Part shown: piece after piece, positions 52,262 through 61,030 of the stretch
How the letters are laid out: the number at the start of each line of letters is the position of its first letter
Numbering within the stretch: the first letter of the stretch is position 1
From: Halomonas sp. M4R1S46
GTDB lineage: Bacteria > Pseudomonadota > Gammaproteobacteria > Pseudomonadales > Halomonadaceae
Direction: 5' to 3'
Assembly (NCBI RefSeq): GCF_025725685.1
Contig: NZ_CP107008.1
Span: 372,001 to 436,000, forward strand
DNA length: 64,000 nt
The notes under the pieces: generated by a model
Told to the model about the DNA's origin: nothing
The model's input: the letters and a program-made list of their open reading frames with translations, nothing else
The model's database searches: none
Translations under genes and position numbers: made by a program

Positions 52262-53674
52262 ATGAGCCGACTCTTCACGACACGTCCCGGCGACGATGGC
52301 CTGCCGGGGCCCGAGCGCCGGCAGGCCGTGCTGGCGCTGATCCTCGGCACCACCATGGCGGTGGTGGACACCACCATGGTCAACCTCGCCCTGCCGGCCA
52401 TCGCGGCCGACCTGGGCGTGGCACCCGCCCGGGCCGTCTGGGTGACCAACCTCTTCCAGGTGGTGTGCGCCGCCTTCCTGCTGGTGTTTGCCGCCCTGAG
52501 CGAGCTGGTCAGTCGTCGGCGGCTCTACGTGGCGGGGCTGGCGCTGTTCGTGGTGGCCTCCCTGGGCAGTGCCCTGTCCCGCGAGTTCGAGACCCTGCTG
52601 GCCTTTCGCGCCCTGCAGGGCATGGCGGCCGCCGCGACCCTGTCCATCGGGCCCTCGCTGTACCGGGCCATCTTCCCCTCGCGCCTGCTGGGCAGCGCCC
52701 TGGGCCTGAGCGCCCTGGTGGTGGCCGCGGGGTATGCCGCGGGGCCCGCCATCGGGGGGGTGGTGCTCTCGGTGGCCGCCTGGCCCTGGCTGTTCGCCCT
52801 GCCCGTGCCGCTCGGGCTCGGCGCCCTGGTGCTGGCCTGGCGGGCGCTGCCGCGGGAGGCCGGCCGTCCTGGAGGCTTCGACATCGGTGGCGCCCTGCTG
52901 TCGATGGCCATGCTGGCCAGCGTGTTCGTCGCCATGGACCGTGCCGGCCACCAGGCGCCGCTCGGCCAGACCCTGGCCTGGCTGGCGGTCGGCCTGGTGG
53001 CCGGGGCGCTGTTCGTCGGCCGCCAGCGCCGTGCGCCGCATCCGCTGCTGCCGCTGTCGCTGTTCGCCGAGCGCCGCTTCAGCCTGGCGGTCTCGGCCTC
53101 GGGGCTGGCCTTCGTCGGCCAGGGCCTGGCCTTCGTGGCCCTGTCCTTCCTCTATCAGCAGGAGATGGGGTTCACGCCCCTGGAGACCGCCTGGCTGTTC
53201 ACGCCCTGGCCGCTGATGATCATGGTGGTGGGCCCCCTGGCCGGGCGCCTGGCCGACCGGGTCAATCCCAGCCTGCTGTCCTGCGCGGGGCTGGGGGTGC
53301 TGATGCTGGCGCTGGCGATCCTGGCCTGGCTCGACACCGATGCCGGCGTGGTCGACTGCCTGTGGCGCACGGCCCTGTGCGGGCTGGGCTTCGGCCTCTT
53401 CCAGCCGCCCAACAACCGCGAGCTGATGGCCAGCGTGCCCCCCGAGCGGAGCGCCAACGCCTCGGGCGTCATGAGCACCACCCGCACCGTGGGGCAGTCG
53501 CTGGGCGTCGCCCTGGTCGGCGCCGGCCTGGCCGCCGGCGCGCCGGTGCAGGCCACGCTGTGGGGCGGGGTCGTCGCCAGCGCGCTGGCGCTGCTGGCCA
53601 GCCTGGGGCGCGTCTCGCTGGCCGGGGAGGCACTGCGTGCCCGTCGTCGTGCCGCGGCCGAACGCGTACAATGA
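52262..53674 (+). CDS. MFS transporter, DHA2 (EmrB/QacA-like) family
   Basis: A 470-residue integral membrane protein with about 12-14 helices. It has the DHA2 signature VVDTTMVNLALPAIAADLG in helix 1, SRRRLYVAGLALFVVASLG in the loop 2-3/motif A area, and the proline/glycine-rich motif C region (AAGYAAGPAIGGVVLS). Members export drugs or cationic compounds by proton antiport. No regulator or outer-membrane partner lies next to it. Confidence 0.87.
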   Translation: MSRLFTTRPGDDGLPGPERRQAVLALILGTTMAVVDTTMVNLALPAIAADLGVAPARAVWVTNLFQVVCAAFLLVFAALSELVSRRRLYVAGLALFVVASLGSALSREFETLLAFRALQGMAAAATLSIGPSLYRAIFPSRLLGSALGLSALVVAAGYAAGPAIGGVVLSVAAWPWLFALPVPLGLGALVLAWRALPREAGRPGGFDIGGALLSMAMLASVFVAMDRAGHQAPLGQTLAWLAVGLVAGALFVGRQRRAPHPLLPLSLFAERRFSLAVSASGLAFVGQGLAFVALSFLYQQEMGFTPLETAWLFTPWPLMIMVVGPLAGRLADRVNPSLLSCAGLGVLMLALAILAWLDTDAGVVDCLWRTALCGLGFGLFQPPNNRELMASVPPERSANASGVMSTTRTVGQSLGVALVGAGLAAGAPVQATLWGGVVASALALLASLGRVSLAGEALRARRRAAAERVQ

Positions 53675-53702
53675 CCCCATCATTCACCATCGGGAAGCCG
53701 AC

Positions 53703-54014
53703 ATGAGCACCCAGTCGATCATCGAACGCAAGCTCCAGGCCCTCGAGCCCACCTTCCTGGCGGTGGAGAACGAGAGCCATATGCACAATGTGCCGCCGAA
53801 CTCCGAGACCCACTTCAAGGTGACCCTGGTCTCGTCTCGCTTCGAGGGCATGATGCCGGTCAAGCGCCACCAGCAGATCTATGCCCTGCTGGCCGATGAG
53901 CTGGCCGGTCCCGTGCATGCCCTGGCGCTGCACCCCTACACCCCTGCGGAGTGGCAAGCCCGCGGCGAGGGCCGACCCGATTCCCCGAACTGCCGGGGCG
54001 GCGGACGCTCGTGA
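53703..54014 (+). CDS. bolA: BolA-family protein
   Basis: A 103-residue single-domain protein with the BolA pattern: IIERKLQALEPTFLAVENES, MHNVPPNSETHFKVTLVS, FEGMMPVKRHQQIYALLADE and GPVHALALHPYTPAEW. BolA binds monothiol glutaredoxin via an Fe-S cluster and acts in stress morphology and gene control. The stop overlaps the next gene's GTG (GTGA). Confidence 0.92.
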   Translation: MSTQSIIERKLQALEPTFLAVENESHMHNVPPNSETHFKVTLVSSRFEGMMPVKRHQQIYALLADELAGPVHALALHPYTPAEWQARGEGRPDSPNCRGGGRS

Positions 54015-54835
54015 CCACCGAGCCCCAGCGGCTGCAATACCTGGAGGCCATGGGCCTGACGGCCTGGACGGCCCGCTATCGGCTGCCCAATGCGCGACCC
54101 ACCGAGGCCTGCGACTGGTCGCTGCCGGCGCCGGACGAGGACGCCCCCCGAGCCCCCGCGGAACGCCTCCATGCCCTGCTCGAGTCGCCCGGCGAGGCGG
54201 CGCCGGCCTCGCCGGCGAGCGCACCGGAGGCCCGCCAGCGTCCGCCCACCGGGCCAGGCAAGGCCCGGGCCCTGCTCGGAGACGTGGTGCCCGGCGCGGA
54301 GGGCACCGCCGCGGCCGGCCCCGCCATCCCTGCCCAGCCCGAGGCGGCCACGCCCCGGGCGGAGTCCCCGCAGGAGCCCCTGCGCTTCTCCCTGCAGGTC
54401 GCCTGCCTGGATGGCCGTTGGCTGGTGATCCTGCCGCGGGAGGCGGCCCCCGGCGGCGTGGAACTTCGCCTGCTTGCGAACCTGCTGCGTGCCGCCGGGG
54501 TGGTGCCGGAAAAGCCGCCGGCCTTCGAGGCCTTCCACTGGCCCCAGGTCGAGGGGCTGCCGGTCCAGGCACCGCTCGAGGAGGCCGGGGAGGGGCTGCA
54601 GGCCTTCCTGGCCGGCCGCCGTCGTCGTGGCTGGGCACCGGAGCGGCTGCTGGTGTTCGGCGAGGCCCCCGCCCTGGCGACGCTGCTGGCGCTGCAGGGC
54701 GGCCATTGTCCGCTGCTGGACCTGCCGGCCTGGCAGGGGCCGGCCTTGACCGAGCTGGCCGGCAGCGCCGCGGCCAAGCGGGCCCTCTGGCCGACCCTGG
54801 CCGATTGGCGCCGGGCCTGGCTCGGCGATGACTGA
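54011..54835 (+). CDS. holD: HolD-like DNA polymerase III psi subunit with long insertion
   Basis: A 274-residue protein from a GTG inside the bolA stop. Residues 6-20 (QRLQYLEAMGLTAWT) resemble the SSB-contacting N terminus of HolD (E. coli WQLQQLGITQW), and residues 244-263 (PALTELAGSAAAKRALWPTL) match the HolD C terminus (PALTDLRANPTARAALW). Between them lies a Pro/Ala-rich, low-complexity stretch (about 45-120), making it twice the length of E. coli HolD (137). It overlaps rimI by 8 bp, and holD-rimI is the E. coli order. Assignment rests on these two motifs and synteny. Confidence 0.65.
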   Translation: MTTEPQRLQYLEAMGLTAWTARYRLPNARPTEACDWSLPAPDEDAPRAPAERLHALLESPGEAAPASPASAPEARQRPPTGPGKARALLGDVVPGAEGTAAAGPAIPAQPEAATPRAESPQEPLRFSLQVACLDGRWLVILPREAAPGGVELRLLANLLRAAGVVPEKPPAFEAFHWPQVEGLPVQAPLEEAGEGLQAFLAGRRRRGWAPERLLVFGEAPALATLLALQGGHCPLLDLPAWQGPALTELAGSAAAKRALWPTLADWRRAWLGDD

Positions 54836-55292
54836 GCGGCGACTGCGCCGCCTGACGGGCGCGGACCTGGCGGGCCTGGTCGCCCTGGAGCGGGCCGGCC
54901 AGGTCCGACCCTGGCCGGCCGCCCGGCTCGAGGCGGCGCTGGCCTCGGCGGACCATGCGGTGATCGGGCTCGAGGAGGCGGGGCTGCTGGTCGGTCATGC
55001 GGTGGTCGCGCGACAGCCCTTCGATGCCGAGCTCGAGGCCATTCTGGTGGCGCCGGCCCGTCGGGGATGCGGCCTGGCGGCCGAGTTGTTGCGTGGAGTG
55101 ATCGCGCAGGCGCGGGGCTGGGGAAGCGAGCGGCTGTTGCTGGAGGTCAGGGCGAGCAACGCCCCGGCGATCGCGCTGTACCGTCGAGCGGGACTGGTCG
55201 AGGACGGGCGCCGGCGCGGCTACTATCCACCGCTGGCCGGCGCCGCTCGCGAGGACGCCCTGCTGATGTCACGCCCGCTGGGCGAGGCGTGA
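54828..55292 (+). CDS. rimI: Ribosomal protein S18-alanine N-acetyltransferase
   Basis: A 154-residue GNAT acetyltransferase. It has the acetyl-CoA loop VAPARRGCGLAAELLRGVI (motif A, R-x-x-G-x-A/G pattern), LLLEVRASNAPAIALYRRAG and GRRRGYYPP. It acetylates the N terminus of S18. It overlaps the HolD-like gene; E. coli has the same pair. Confidence 0.92.
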   Translation: MTERRLRRLTGADLAGLVALERAGQVRPWPAARLEAALASADHAVIGLEEAGLLVGHAVVARQPFDAELEAILVAPARRGCGLAAELLRGVIAQARGWGSERLLLEVRASNAPAIALYRRAGLVEDGRRRGYYPPLAGAAREDALLMSRPLGEA

Positions 55293-55299
55293 CGCGGGG

Positions 55300-55497
55300 T
55301 CAACCCGGTTCGCGCTCGGTCTCGACCTCGTCGAACTTGCCCAGCAGGGCGGACAGGCGGCGTTCCCAGTCCTCGCGTTCCTGCTTGAGGCGGGCGTTTT
55401 CCTCGCGCAGCTCCTCGGCTTCCATCTTCATCAACTCCAGGGCCTCGACGGCGCTGGAGACCTTCTGTTCGAGCTGGTTGAAGAGTTCGATGCTCAT
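55300..55497 (-). CDS. zapB: Cell division coiled-coil protein ZapB
   Basis: A 65-residue protein that is almost entirely coiled coil: MSIELFNQLEQKVSSAVEAL, EELREENARLKQEREDWERR and LSALLGKFDEVE. It matches ZapB, the Z-ring-associated protein that bridges ZapA and MatP. It is slightly shorter than E. coli ZapB (81). It lies close to ftsYEX but on the other strand. Confidence 0.85.
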   Translation of the reverse strand: MSIELFNQLEQKVSSAVEALELMKMEAEELREENARLKQEREDWERRLSALLGKFDEVETEREPG

Positions 55498-55582
55498 CCG
55501 TATCTCCTGACGATATCCTGCTGGGTCGGGCCTGGCCCGTGAAAGGCGTCCTGCAGCGGCAGCGTAACGCCGTGGGCGGGGC

Positions 55583-56224
55583 TCAGCAAGCGTCGCCGTC
55601 GGGCGACTCTCCGGCGCCGCCGGTGCGCCGGTACAGCCGTCCCGTGCTGTCCCCGGCGCGCACCTCGCGATGCAGCGTCCAGGTCGTCGGCACTTCGGGG
55701 CTGAGCGTCGCTTCCGTCTCCAGGTAGATCCAGGCGTCCTCGGTCAGCCAGCCGGCTTCCAGGGCGGCGCAGCAGTCGCCCGCGAGCCCCTGGCGGAAGG
55801 GCGGATCGACGAAGACCAGCGAGAAGGGGCGAGGGGGCGAGGAGGCGAGGAACGGCCGGGCATCGGCGGTGATCACCTCGGCCTGTCGCAGGCCGAGGGT
55901 GGCCAGGTTGTCGGCCAGCGCGCCGGCCACTCGCGGATCGCGCTCCACCAGCACGGCCTCGGCGGCCCCCCGGGACAGCGCCTCTAGCCCCAGGGCGCCG
56001 GTGCCGGCGAAGAGGTCCAGCACCCGCGCCCCGGGGGTGGCGGCGGTGAGCCAGTTGAACAGGGTCTCGCGTACCCGGTCGGGGGTGGGGCGCAGGCCGG
56101 GGCTGTCGAGCACCGGCAAGAGGCGGCGGCGGAAGTCGCCGCCGATGATGCGCAGCTTGCCACCGCCCCGGCCGGGGCGGCGGGACGGGCGTGAGGAGCG
56201 GGGGGAAGGGCGGCGTCGGGTCAT
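55583..56224 (-). CDS. rsmD: 16S rRNA (guanine-966-N2)-methyltransferase RsmD
   Basis: A 213-residue AdoMet-dependent methyltransferase with a basic N-terminal tail (residues 1-20). GGDFRRRLLPV and RPTPDRVRETLFNWL are family blocks. The AdoMet site is DLFAGTGALGLEALSRGA, and the catalytic motif is VFVDPPFRQG. Divergent from ftsY, as in many gammaproteobacteria. Confidence 0.94.
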   Translation of the reverse strand: MTRRRPSPRSSRPSRRPGRGGGKLRIIGGDFRRRLLPVLDSPGLRPTPDRVRETLFNWLTAATPGARVLDLFAGTGALGLEALSRGAAEAVLVERDPRVAGALADNLATLGLRQAEVITADARPFLASSPPRPFSLVFVDPPFRQGLAGDCCAALEAGWLTEDAWIYLETEATLSPEVPTTWTLHREVRAGDSTGRLYRRTGGAGESPDGDAC

Positions 56225-56315
56225 GGGCGCCGATTGTAGCGGGCGGCTTGTCCACAGTCATGGTGCGCGATGGTAGGATGTGGCGATTCGTTCACCCGCG
56301 AGGCTGAATCCCCCC

Positions 56316-57620
56316 ATGTTCGGTTTTCTCAAGCGCAAGAAGAAGCAGGAAGAGCAGCAGCAGGACCCCAGGGCGACGCCGGAATCTCCCGGCGAGGTCG
56401 AGCCGGGGGAGTCCTCCGATGCCGCCGTGGCCGAATCGGAAGCCGAGGCGCCGACCGAGGTCGAATCCCAGGCCCGAACCGCCGCCGAGCCCGATACGCA
56501 GGAGCCTGGGGCGTCGCCGGACGAGCCCGAGTCGCCGCTCGCCGATGAGGCGGAGCCCGAGCCAGCCCCCGAGCCTGCGCCTGTGGCGAACGCCGGGCTC
56601 GAGTCTGCCCCGGAACCTGAACCCGCCGCCGAGCCGGCGCCGCCGGCCAGGGCCGAGCCGCGGGACAAGCCCCGGGCCGAGAAGAAGGGCTGGTTCGCCC
56701 GCATGCGCGAGGGGCTGGGCAAGACCCGCTCCAACCTCACCGAGGGGCTCGCCGGGCTCTTCCTCGGGCGCAAGCAGATCGACGACGACCTGATGGAGGA
56801 GCTCGAGACCCAGCTGCTGATGGCGGACGTGGGCATCGAGGCCACCACCGGGATCATCGACCGGCTCACCGAGCGGGTCTCCCGCAAGGAGCTCAAGGAC
56901 CCGCAGGCGCTCTACACGGCCCTCCAGGATGAGCTCGCCGGCCTGCTCGAGGGCGTCACCGAGCCCCTGGCGCTGCCGCCCAAGGGCGAGGGGCCCTTCG
57001 TGATCCTGGTCGTGGGCGTCAACGGCGTGGGCAAGACCACCACCATCGGCAAGCTCACCCAGCGCTTCCAGCGCGAGGGGCGCAGCGTGATGCTGGCCGC
57101 CGGCGATACCTTCCGTGCCGCCGCCGTGGAGCAGCTCAAGGTGTGGGGCGAGCGCAATGACGTGCCGGTGATCGCCCAGCACACCGGCGCCGACAGCGCC
57201 TCGGTGGTCTTTGACGCCCTGGCCGCGGCCCGGGCCCGGGGCGTCGACGTGCTGATCGCCGATACCGCCGGTCGCCTGCACAACAAGGCGCACCTGATGG
57301 AGGAGCTCAAGAAGGTGCGCCGGGTGATGGGCAAGCTCGACGACCAGGCCCCCCATGAGGTGATGCTGGTGCTCGATGCCGGCACCGGCCAGAACGCCCT
57401 GTCCCAGGCCGCCACCTTCAACGAGGCGGTTCCCGTCACCGGCATCACCCTGACCAAGCTCGATGGCACCGCCAAGGGTGGCATCATCTTCGCCCTGGCC
57501 CAGCAGTTGGGCACGCCGATCCGCTTCATCGGCGTGGGCGAGTCGCTGGATGACCTGCGGCCCTTCGTCGCCCGGGAGTTCGTCGACGCCCTCTTCGACC
57601 GGGACGACGCGACGGCATGA
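56316..57620 (+). CDS. ftsY: SRP receptor GTPase FtsY
   Basis: A 434-residue protein. Residues 1-125 are an acidic, Glu/Pro/Ala-rich A domain with a basic membrane-contacting start (MFGFLKRKKKQEE). Then comes the NG core with GVNGVGKTTTIGKL, DTAGRLHNKAHLMEEL and TKLDGTAKGG. It docks Ffh-ribosome complexes at the translocon. The stop overlaps ftsE by 4 bp. Confidence 0.96.
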   Translation: MFGFLKRKKKQEEQQQDPRATPESPGEVEPGESSDAAVAESEAEAPTEVESQARTAAEPDTQEPGASPDEPESPLADEAEPEPAPEPAPVANAGLESAPEPEPAAEPAPPARAEPRDKPRAEKKGWFARMREGLGKTRSNLTEGLAGLFLGRKQIDDDLMEELETQLLMADVGIEATTGIIDRLTERVSRKELKDPQALYTALQDELAGLLEGVTEPLALPPKGEGPFVILVVGVNGVGKTTTIGKLTQRFQREGRSVMLAAGDTFRAAAVEQLKVWGERNDVPVIAQHTGADSASVVFDALAAARARGVDVLIADTAGRLHNKAHLMEELKKVRRVMGKLDDQAPHEVMLVLDAGTGQNALSQAATFNEAVPVTGITLTKLDGTAKGGIIFALAQQLGTPIRFIGVGESLDDLRPFVAREFVDALFDRDDATA

Positions 57621-58285
57621 TCGCCTTCGAGCACGTCGGCAAGCGCTATGGCGGGCGCTATGATGCGCTCGCCCACCTCGACTTCCGGGTCCGCCGCGGC
57701 GAGATGGTCTTCCTCACCGGCCACTCGGGGGCCGGCAAGAGCTCACTGCTGCGCCTGATCATGCGCCTGGAGCGGCCCAGTCGCGGGCGCATCCTGGTGG
57801 CCGGGCACGATATCGACCGCCTGCACCACAGCCAGGTGCCCTTCTACCGGCGCCAGATCGGCGTGGTCTTCCAGGATCACCAACTGCTCTTCGACCGCTC
57901 CATCTACCACAACGTGGCCCTGCCGCTGGAGATCCAGGGCGTGGAGCCTCGTGAGGCGGCCCGCCGAGTGCGTGCGGCGCTGGACAAGGTCGGGCTGCTG
58001 CATCGCGAGAAGGCGTTGCCCATCGAGCTCTCCGGCGGCGAGCAGCAGCGGGTGGGCATCGCCCGGGCGGTGGTCAACAAGCCGGCGCTGCTGCTGGCCG
58101 ACGAGCCCACCGGCAACCTGGATCCCCAGCTCTCGGCGGACATCATGCGGCTGTTCGAGGACTTCCACCGCATCGGCACCACGGTGATGATCGCCAGCCA
58201 CGACCTGGCCCTGATCGCCCGGCTGCGCCACCGTACCCTGCGCCTGCACGAGGGCCGCCTGGTGGCCGACGAGGAGGCCGCATGA
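57617..58285 (+). CDS. ftsE: Cell division ABC ATPase FtsE
   Basis: A 222-residue ATPase: Walker A GHSGAGKSSLL, Q-loop region VVFQDHQLLFDRSI, signature LSGGEQQRVGIARA, Walker B LLLADEPTGNLD. With FtsX it controls septal peptidoglycan hydrolases via EnvC-type activators. ATGA overlaps on both sides couple ftsY-ftsE-ftsX. Confidence 0.96.
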   Translation: MIAFEHVGKRYGGRYDALAHLDFRVRRGEMVFLTGHSGAGKSSLLRLIMRLERPSRGRILVAGHDIDRLHHSQVPFYRRQIGVVFQDHQLLFDRSIYHNVALPLEIQGVEPREAARRVRAALDKVGLLHREKALPIELSGGEQQRVGIARAVVNKPALLLADEPTGNLDPQLSADIMRLFEDFHRIGTTVMIASHDLALIARLRHRTLRLHEGRLVADEEAA

Positions 58286-59253
58286 GTCGCGAATCCGCTC
58301 CCGCCCGCGGGGCCCGCTCGCACCGTGCCACCACCGGCAGCCGCTGGCGCGCCTGGTTGCGCCATCACCGCGCCATGGGCCTGGACAGCGCCCGCCGGCT
58401 GCTGCGCTACCCCCTGGGCAGCCTGCTGACCATGCTGGCGATCGCCATCGCCCTGGTGCTCCCGGCGGGGCTCTGGCTGGCCCTGGACGGTGCCCGGCTG
58501 CTGGATGCCGAACTCGACGAGAGTGCGACCCTGACGGTCTACCTGGCGCCGCGGGTCGAGGCCGCCGAGGCCGCGCGCATCGAGCAGGCCCTGGCGGCCC
58601 GGCCGGGCGTGGCCGACACCCGCCTGATCACCGCCGCCGAGGGCATGGCCGAGTTCCAGCAGGCCCTGGGGCTGGAGGATGCCCTGACGCGGCTGCCCGG
58701 CAATCCGCTGCCGGCCAGTATCGTCGTGCACCCCGCCGAGACCGCCCCGGCGGTGGTACGCGACCTGGCGGAAGGCCTCAAGACGGTCGCCGGGGTCGAG
58801 GAGGTGCGGCTCGACCTGGCCTGGCTCGAGCGGCTGCGCCACCTGGCGGAGCTGGGCCGCCGCGTCACCCTGGGGCTCGCCGTGCTGTTCGGCCTGGGGG
58901 TGCTGCTGGTGGTGGGCAACACCATTCGCCTGGCGGTGGAGAACCGCCGCCAGGAGATCGAGGTGGTGACCCTGATCGGCGCCACCCATCCCTTCGTGCG
59001 CCGCCCCTTCCTGTACAGCGGCGCCTGGTTCGGCCTGGGGGGCGGCCTGCTGGCCTGGGGGCTGCTGACCCTGGGCAGCGACTGGCTGGCGGCCCCGGTG
59101 TCGGCGCTGGCGGCCAGCTACGGCGCGAGCTTCTCGCTGCCGCGGCTGGGACTGGCGGGCTCGGCAACGCTGCTGGCCTGTAGTACACTACTCGGCTGGC
59201 TGGGTGCCTGGATCGCCGTCAGTCGCCATCTGGCGCAGATCCGCCCCCGCTAG
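58282..59253 (+). CDS. ftsX: Cell division permease-like protein FtsX
   Basis: A 323-residue membrane protein. It has a basic N-terminal cytoplasmic tail, TM1 (LGSLLTMLAIAIALVLPAGL) and a periplasmic domain of about 110 residues (ESATLTVYLAPRVEAAEA). Three C-terminal TM helices (VTLGLAVLFGLGVLLVVGNT, FGLGGGLLAWGLLTLG, ATLLACSTLLGWLGAWIAV) follow. Works with FtsE. Confidence 0.95.
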   Translation: MSRESAPARGARSHRATTGSRWRAWLRHHRAMGLDSARRLLRYPLGSLLTMLAIAIALVLPAGLWLALDGARLLDAELDESATLTVYLAPRVEAAEAARIEQALAARPGVADTRLITAAEGMAEFQQALGLEDALTRLPGNPLPASIVVHPAETAPAVVRDLAEGLKTVAGVEEVRLDLAWLERLRHLAELGRRVTLGLAVLFGLGVLLVVGNTIRLAVENRRQEIEVVTLIGATHPFVRRPFLYSGAWFGLGGGLLAWGLLTLGSDWLAAPVSALAASYGASFSLPRLGLAGSATLLACSTLLGWLGAWIAVSRHLAQIRPR

Positions 59254-59361
59254 TGACAGCGCCCCGGGATCGGGGCTATTGTCGGAACCAAATCGATATC
59301 TCGCCGTCTAAGGCGGCGACTGCGGATACCACACACGGGCTTCGATGGAGACAACCTGCAC

Positions 59362-60228
59362 ATGAGCACCAGTCTTCTGCCGGTGGGACATCTCTCCCCG
59401 GGCCACGACCTCAACGGCTACATCCAGGCGGTGAACGGCATTCCCATGCTCACCGTCGAGGAGGAGCGTGAGCTGGCCTACCGCCTGCACGACGAGGGCG
59501 ACCTCGAGGCGGCCCGCCGCCTGGTGCTGTCGCACCTGCGCTTCGTCGTGCATATCGCGCGGAGCTACTCCGGCTATGGCCTGGCCCAGGCGGACCTGAT
59601 CCAGGAAGGCAACGTCGGCCTGATGAAGGCGGTCAAGCGCTTCGACCCCAACCAGGGCGTGCGCCTGGTGTCCTTCGCCGTGCACTGGATCAAGGCCGAG
59701 ATCCATGAGTTCGTGCTGCGCAACTGGCGCATCGTCAAGATCGCCACCACCAAGGCCCAGCGCAAGCTGTTCTTCAACCTGCGCAGCGCCAAGAAGCGCC
59801 TGGCCTGGTTGAACAGCGACGAGGTCGAGGCCATCGCCAAGGACCTCGACGTCAAGCCGGAGGTGGTGCGCGAGATGGAGGGCCGGCTGTCGGCCCATGA
59901 TGCCGGCTTCGATGCCGCGCCGGGCGAGGACGAGGAGTCCGCCTACCAGGCACCGGTCCACTACCTCGACGATGCCAGTCAGGACCCGGCCACCCAGCTC
60001 GAGGACAGCGACTGGGAGGCCGATGCCACCCATCGCCTGCAGGTGGCCCTCGAGGGCCTGGACGAGCGCTCCCGGGATATCCTCCAGCGTCGCTGGCTGA
60101 GCGACGACAAGTCGACCCTGCACGACCTGGCCGATGTCTACGGCGTGTCCGCCGAGCGCATCCGCCAGCTCGAGAAGAACGCCATGAAGAAGATTCGCCA
60201 GCACATCGGCGATACCCTGGCGGCCTGA
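59362..60228 (+). CDS. rpoH: Heat-shock sigma factor RpoH (sigma-32)
   Basis: A 288-residue sigma factor. Region 2 has DLIQEGNVGLMKAVKRFDP and SFAVHWIKAEIHEF. The RpoH box QRKLFFNLRSAKKRLAW is diagnostic. Region 4 is ERSRDILQRRWL ... LHDLADVYGVSAERIRQLE. It directs transcription of chaperones and proteases. It follows ftsX, as in E. coli, with a 108-bp gap in which I could not assign a promoter. Confidence 0.97.
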   Translation: MSTSLLPVGHLSPGHDLNGYIQAVNGIPMLTVEEERELAYRLHDEGDLEAARRLVLSHLRFVVHIARSYSGYGLAQADLIQEGNVGLMKAVKRFDPNQGVRLVSFAVHWIKAEIHEFVLRNWRIVKIATTKAQRKLFFNLRSAKKRLAWLNSDEVEAIAKDLDVKPEVVREMEGRLSAHDAGFDAAPGEDEESAYQAPVHYLDDASQDPATQLEDSDWEADATHRLQVALEGLDERSRDILQRRWLSDDKSTLHDLADVYGVSAERIRQLEKNAMKKIRQHIGDTLAA

Positions 60229-60296
60229 GGCGTCGGGCAGAGCGCTGCTACAAGCGCCAAGCCGCTCAGTGATGGGTGGCAGCTGTCGAGGCAGCA

Positions 60297-60341
60297 AACG
60301 AGAAACCCCATCGGGCAGTCGGTCCGGTGGGGTTTCTCGTT
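60297..60341. terminator. Terminator between rpoH and slmA
   Basis: AACGAGAAACCCCA and TGGGGTTTCTCGTT pair perfectly between two convergent genes, with A/T runs suiting both directions. Confidence 0.82.
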
Positions 60342-60382
60342 GATATCAGTCTGGCAGGCGGACATGATCCCGCTCGGCGCTC

Positions 60383-60994
60383 TTACGCCGTCTGGGCCGC
60401 CCCGCGCATCAGCTGTGCCGAGAGCACCGGCCACTGGTCGTCCCAGTGCTCGGTGGGCAGGCGGCGGAAGTCGCTGCGCACGTACTGGGAGATGCGCCCC
60501 TCGGCCTGGGCGATCAGCAGGTTGGCGGCGGCCGGGATCGGCAGGGTGGGCCTCAGGCCCTCGCGCAGTTCGGCCTCCCGCAGCACCTGCTTGAGCTGCG
60601 TCTCCAGGCGCTCGAAGAGCTGGTGGATGCGCAGCCGCAGGCGGGCCGTCTCGCCGGTCAGGGCATCGCCGCCCAGCAGGCGCGACAGCCCCGGGTTCTT
60701 CTCGGCGAAGGCCAGCACCAGGGTCAGGATCTGCCCGCAGCGGGGCAGCGCCTCGGGGACCTCCTCGAGGATACGGTTGATGCGTTCGAACAGCGTCTGC
60801 TCGATGAACTCGATGAGTCCCTCGAACATCCGCGCCTTGCTGGGAAAGTGGCGATAGAGGGCGGCCTCCGAGACGCCGACCTGGCGGGCCAGGGCGGCGA
60901 TGGTGATGCGCTTGCCGCTGTCTTCCTCCAGCATCATGGCCAGCCCCTGGAGGATCTGCTCCCGGCGGCTGGGTGGGGTGGTTTCCTGCGTCAT
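60383..60994 (-). CDS. slmA: Nucleoid occlusion factor SlmA (TetR fold)
   Basis: A 203-residue protein with the SlmA N terminus (SRREQILQGLAMMLEE), HTH RITIAALARQVGVSEAALYRHFPSKARMFE, and SEGLLQ-like C-terminal features (RISQYVRSDFRRLPTEHWDDQW). It binds DNA and blocks FtsZ assembly over nucleoids. Position near argB/dut is typical. Confidence 0.94.
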   Translation of the reverse strand: MTQETTPPSRREQILQGLAMMLEEDSGKRITIAALARQVGVSEAALYRHFPSKARMFEGLIEFIEQTLFERINRILEEVPEALPRCGQILTLVLAFAEKNPGLSRLLGGDALTGETARLRLRIHQLFERLETQLKQVLREAELREGLRPTLPIPAAANLLIAQAEGRISQYVRSDFRRLPTEHWDDQWPVLSAQLMRGAAQTA

Positions 60995-61030
60995 GTTGGC
61001 TTTTCTTATGGTCGTTTCGGGTGGCCGGCG

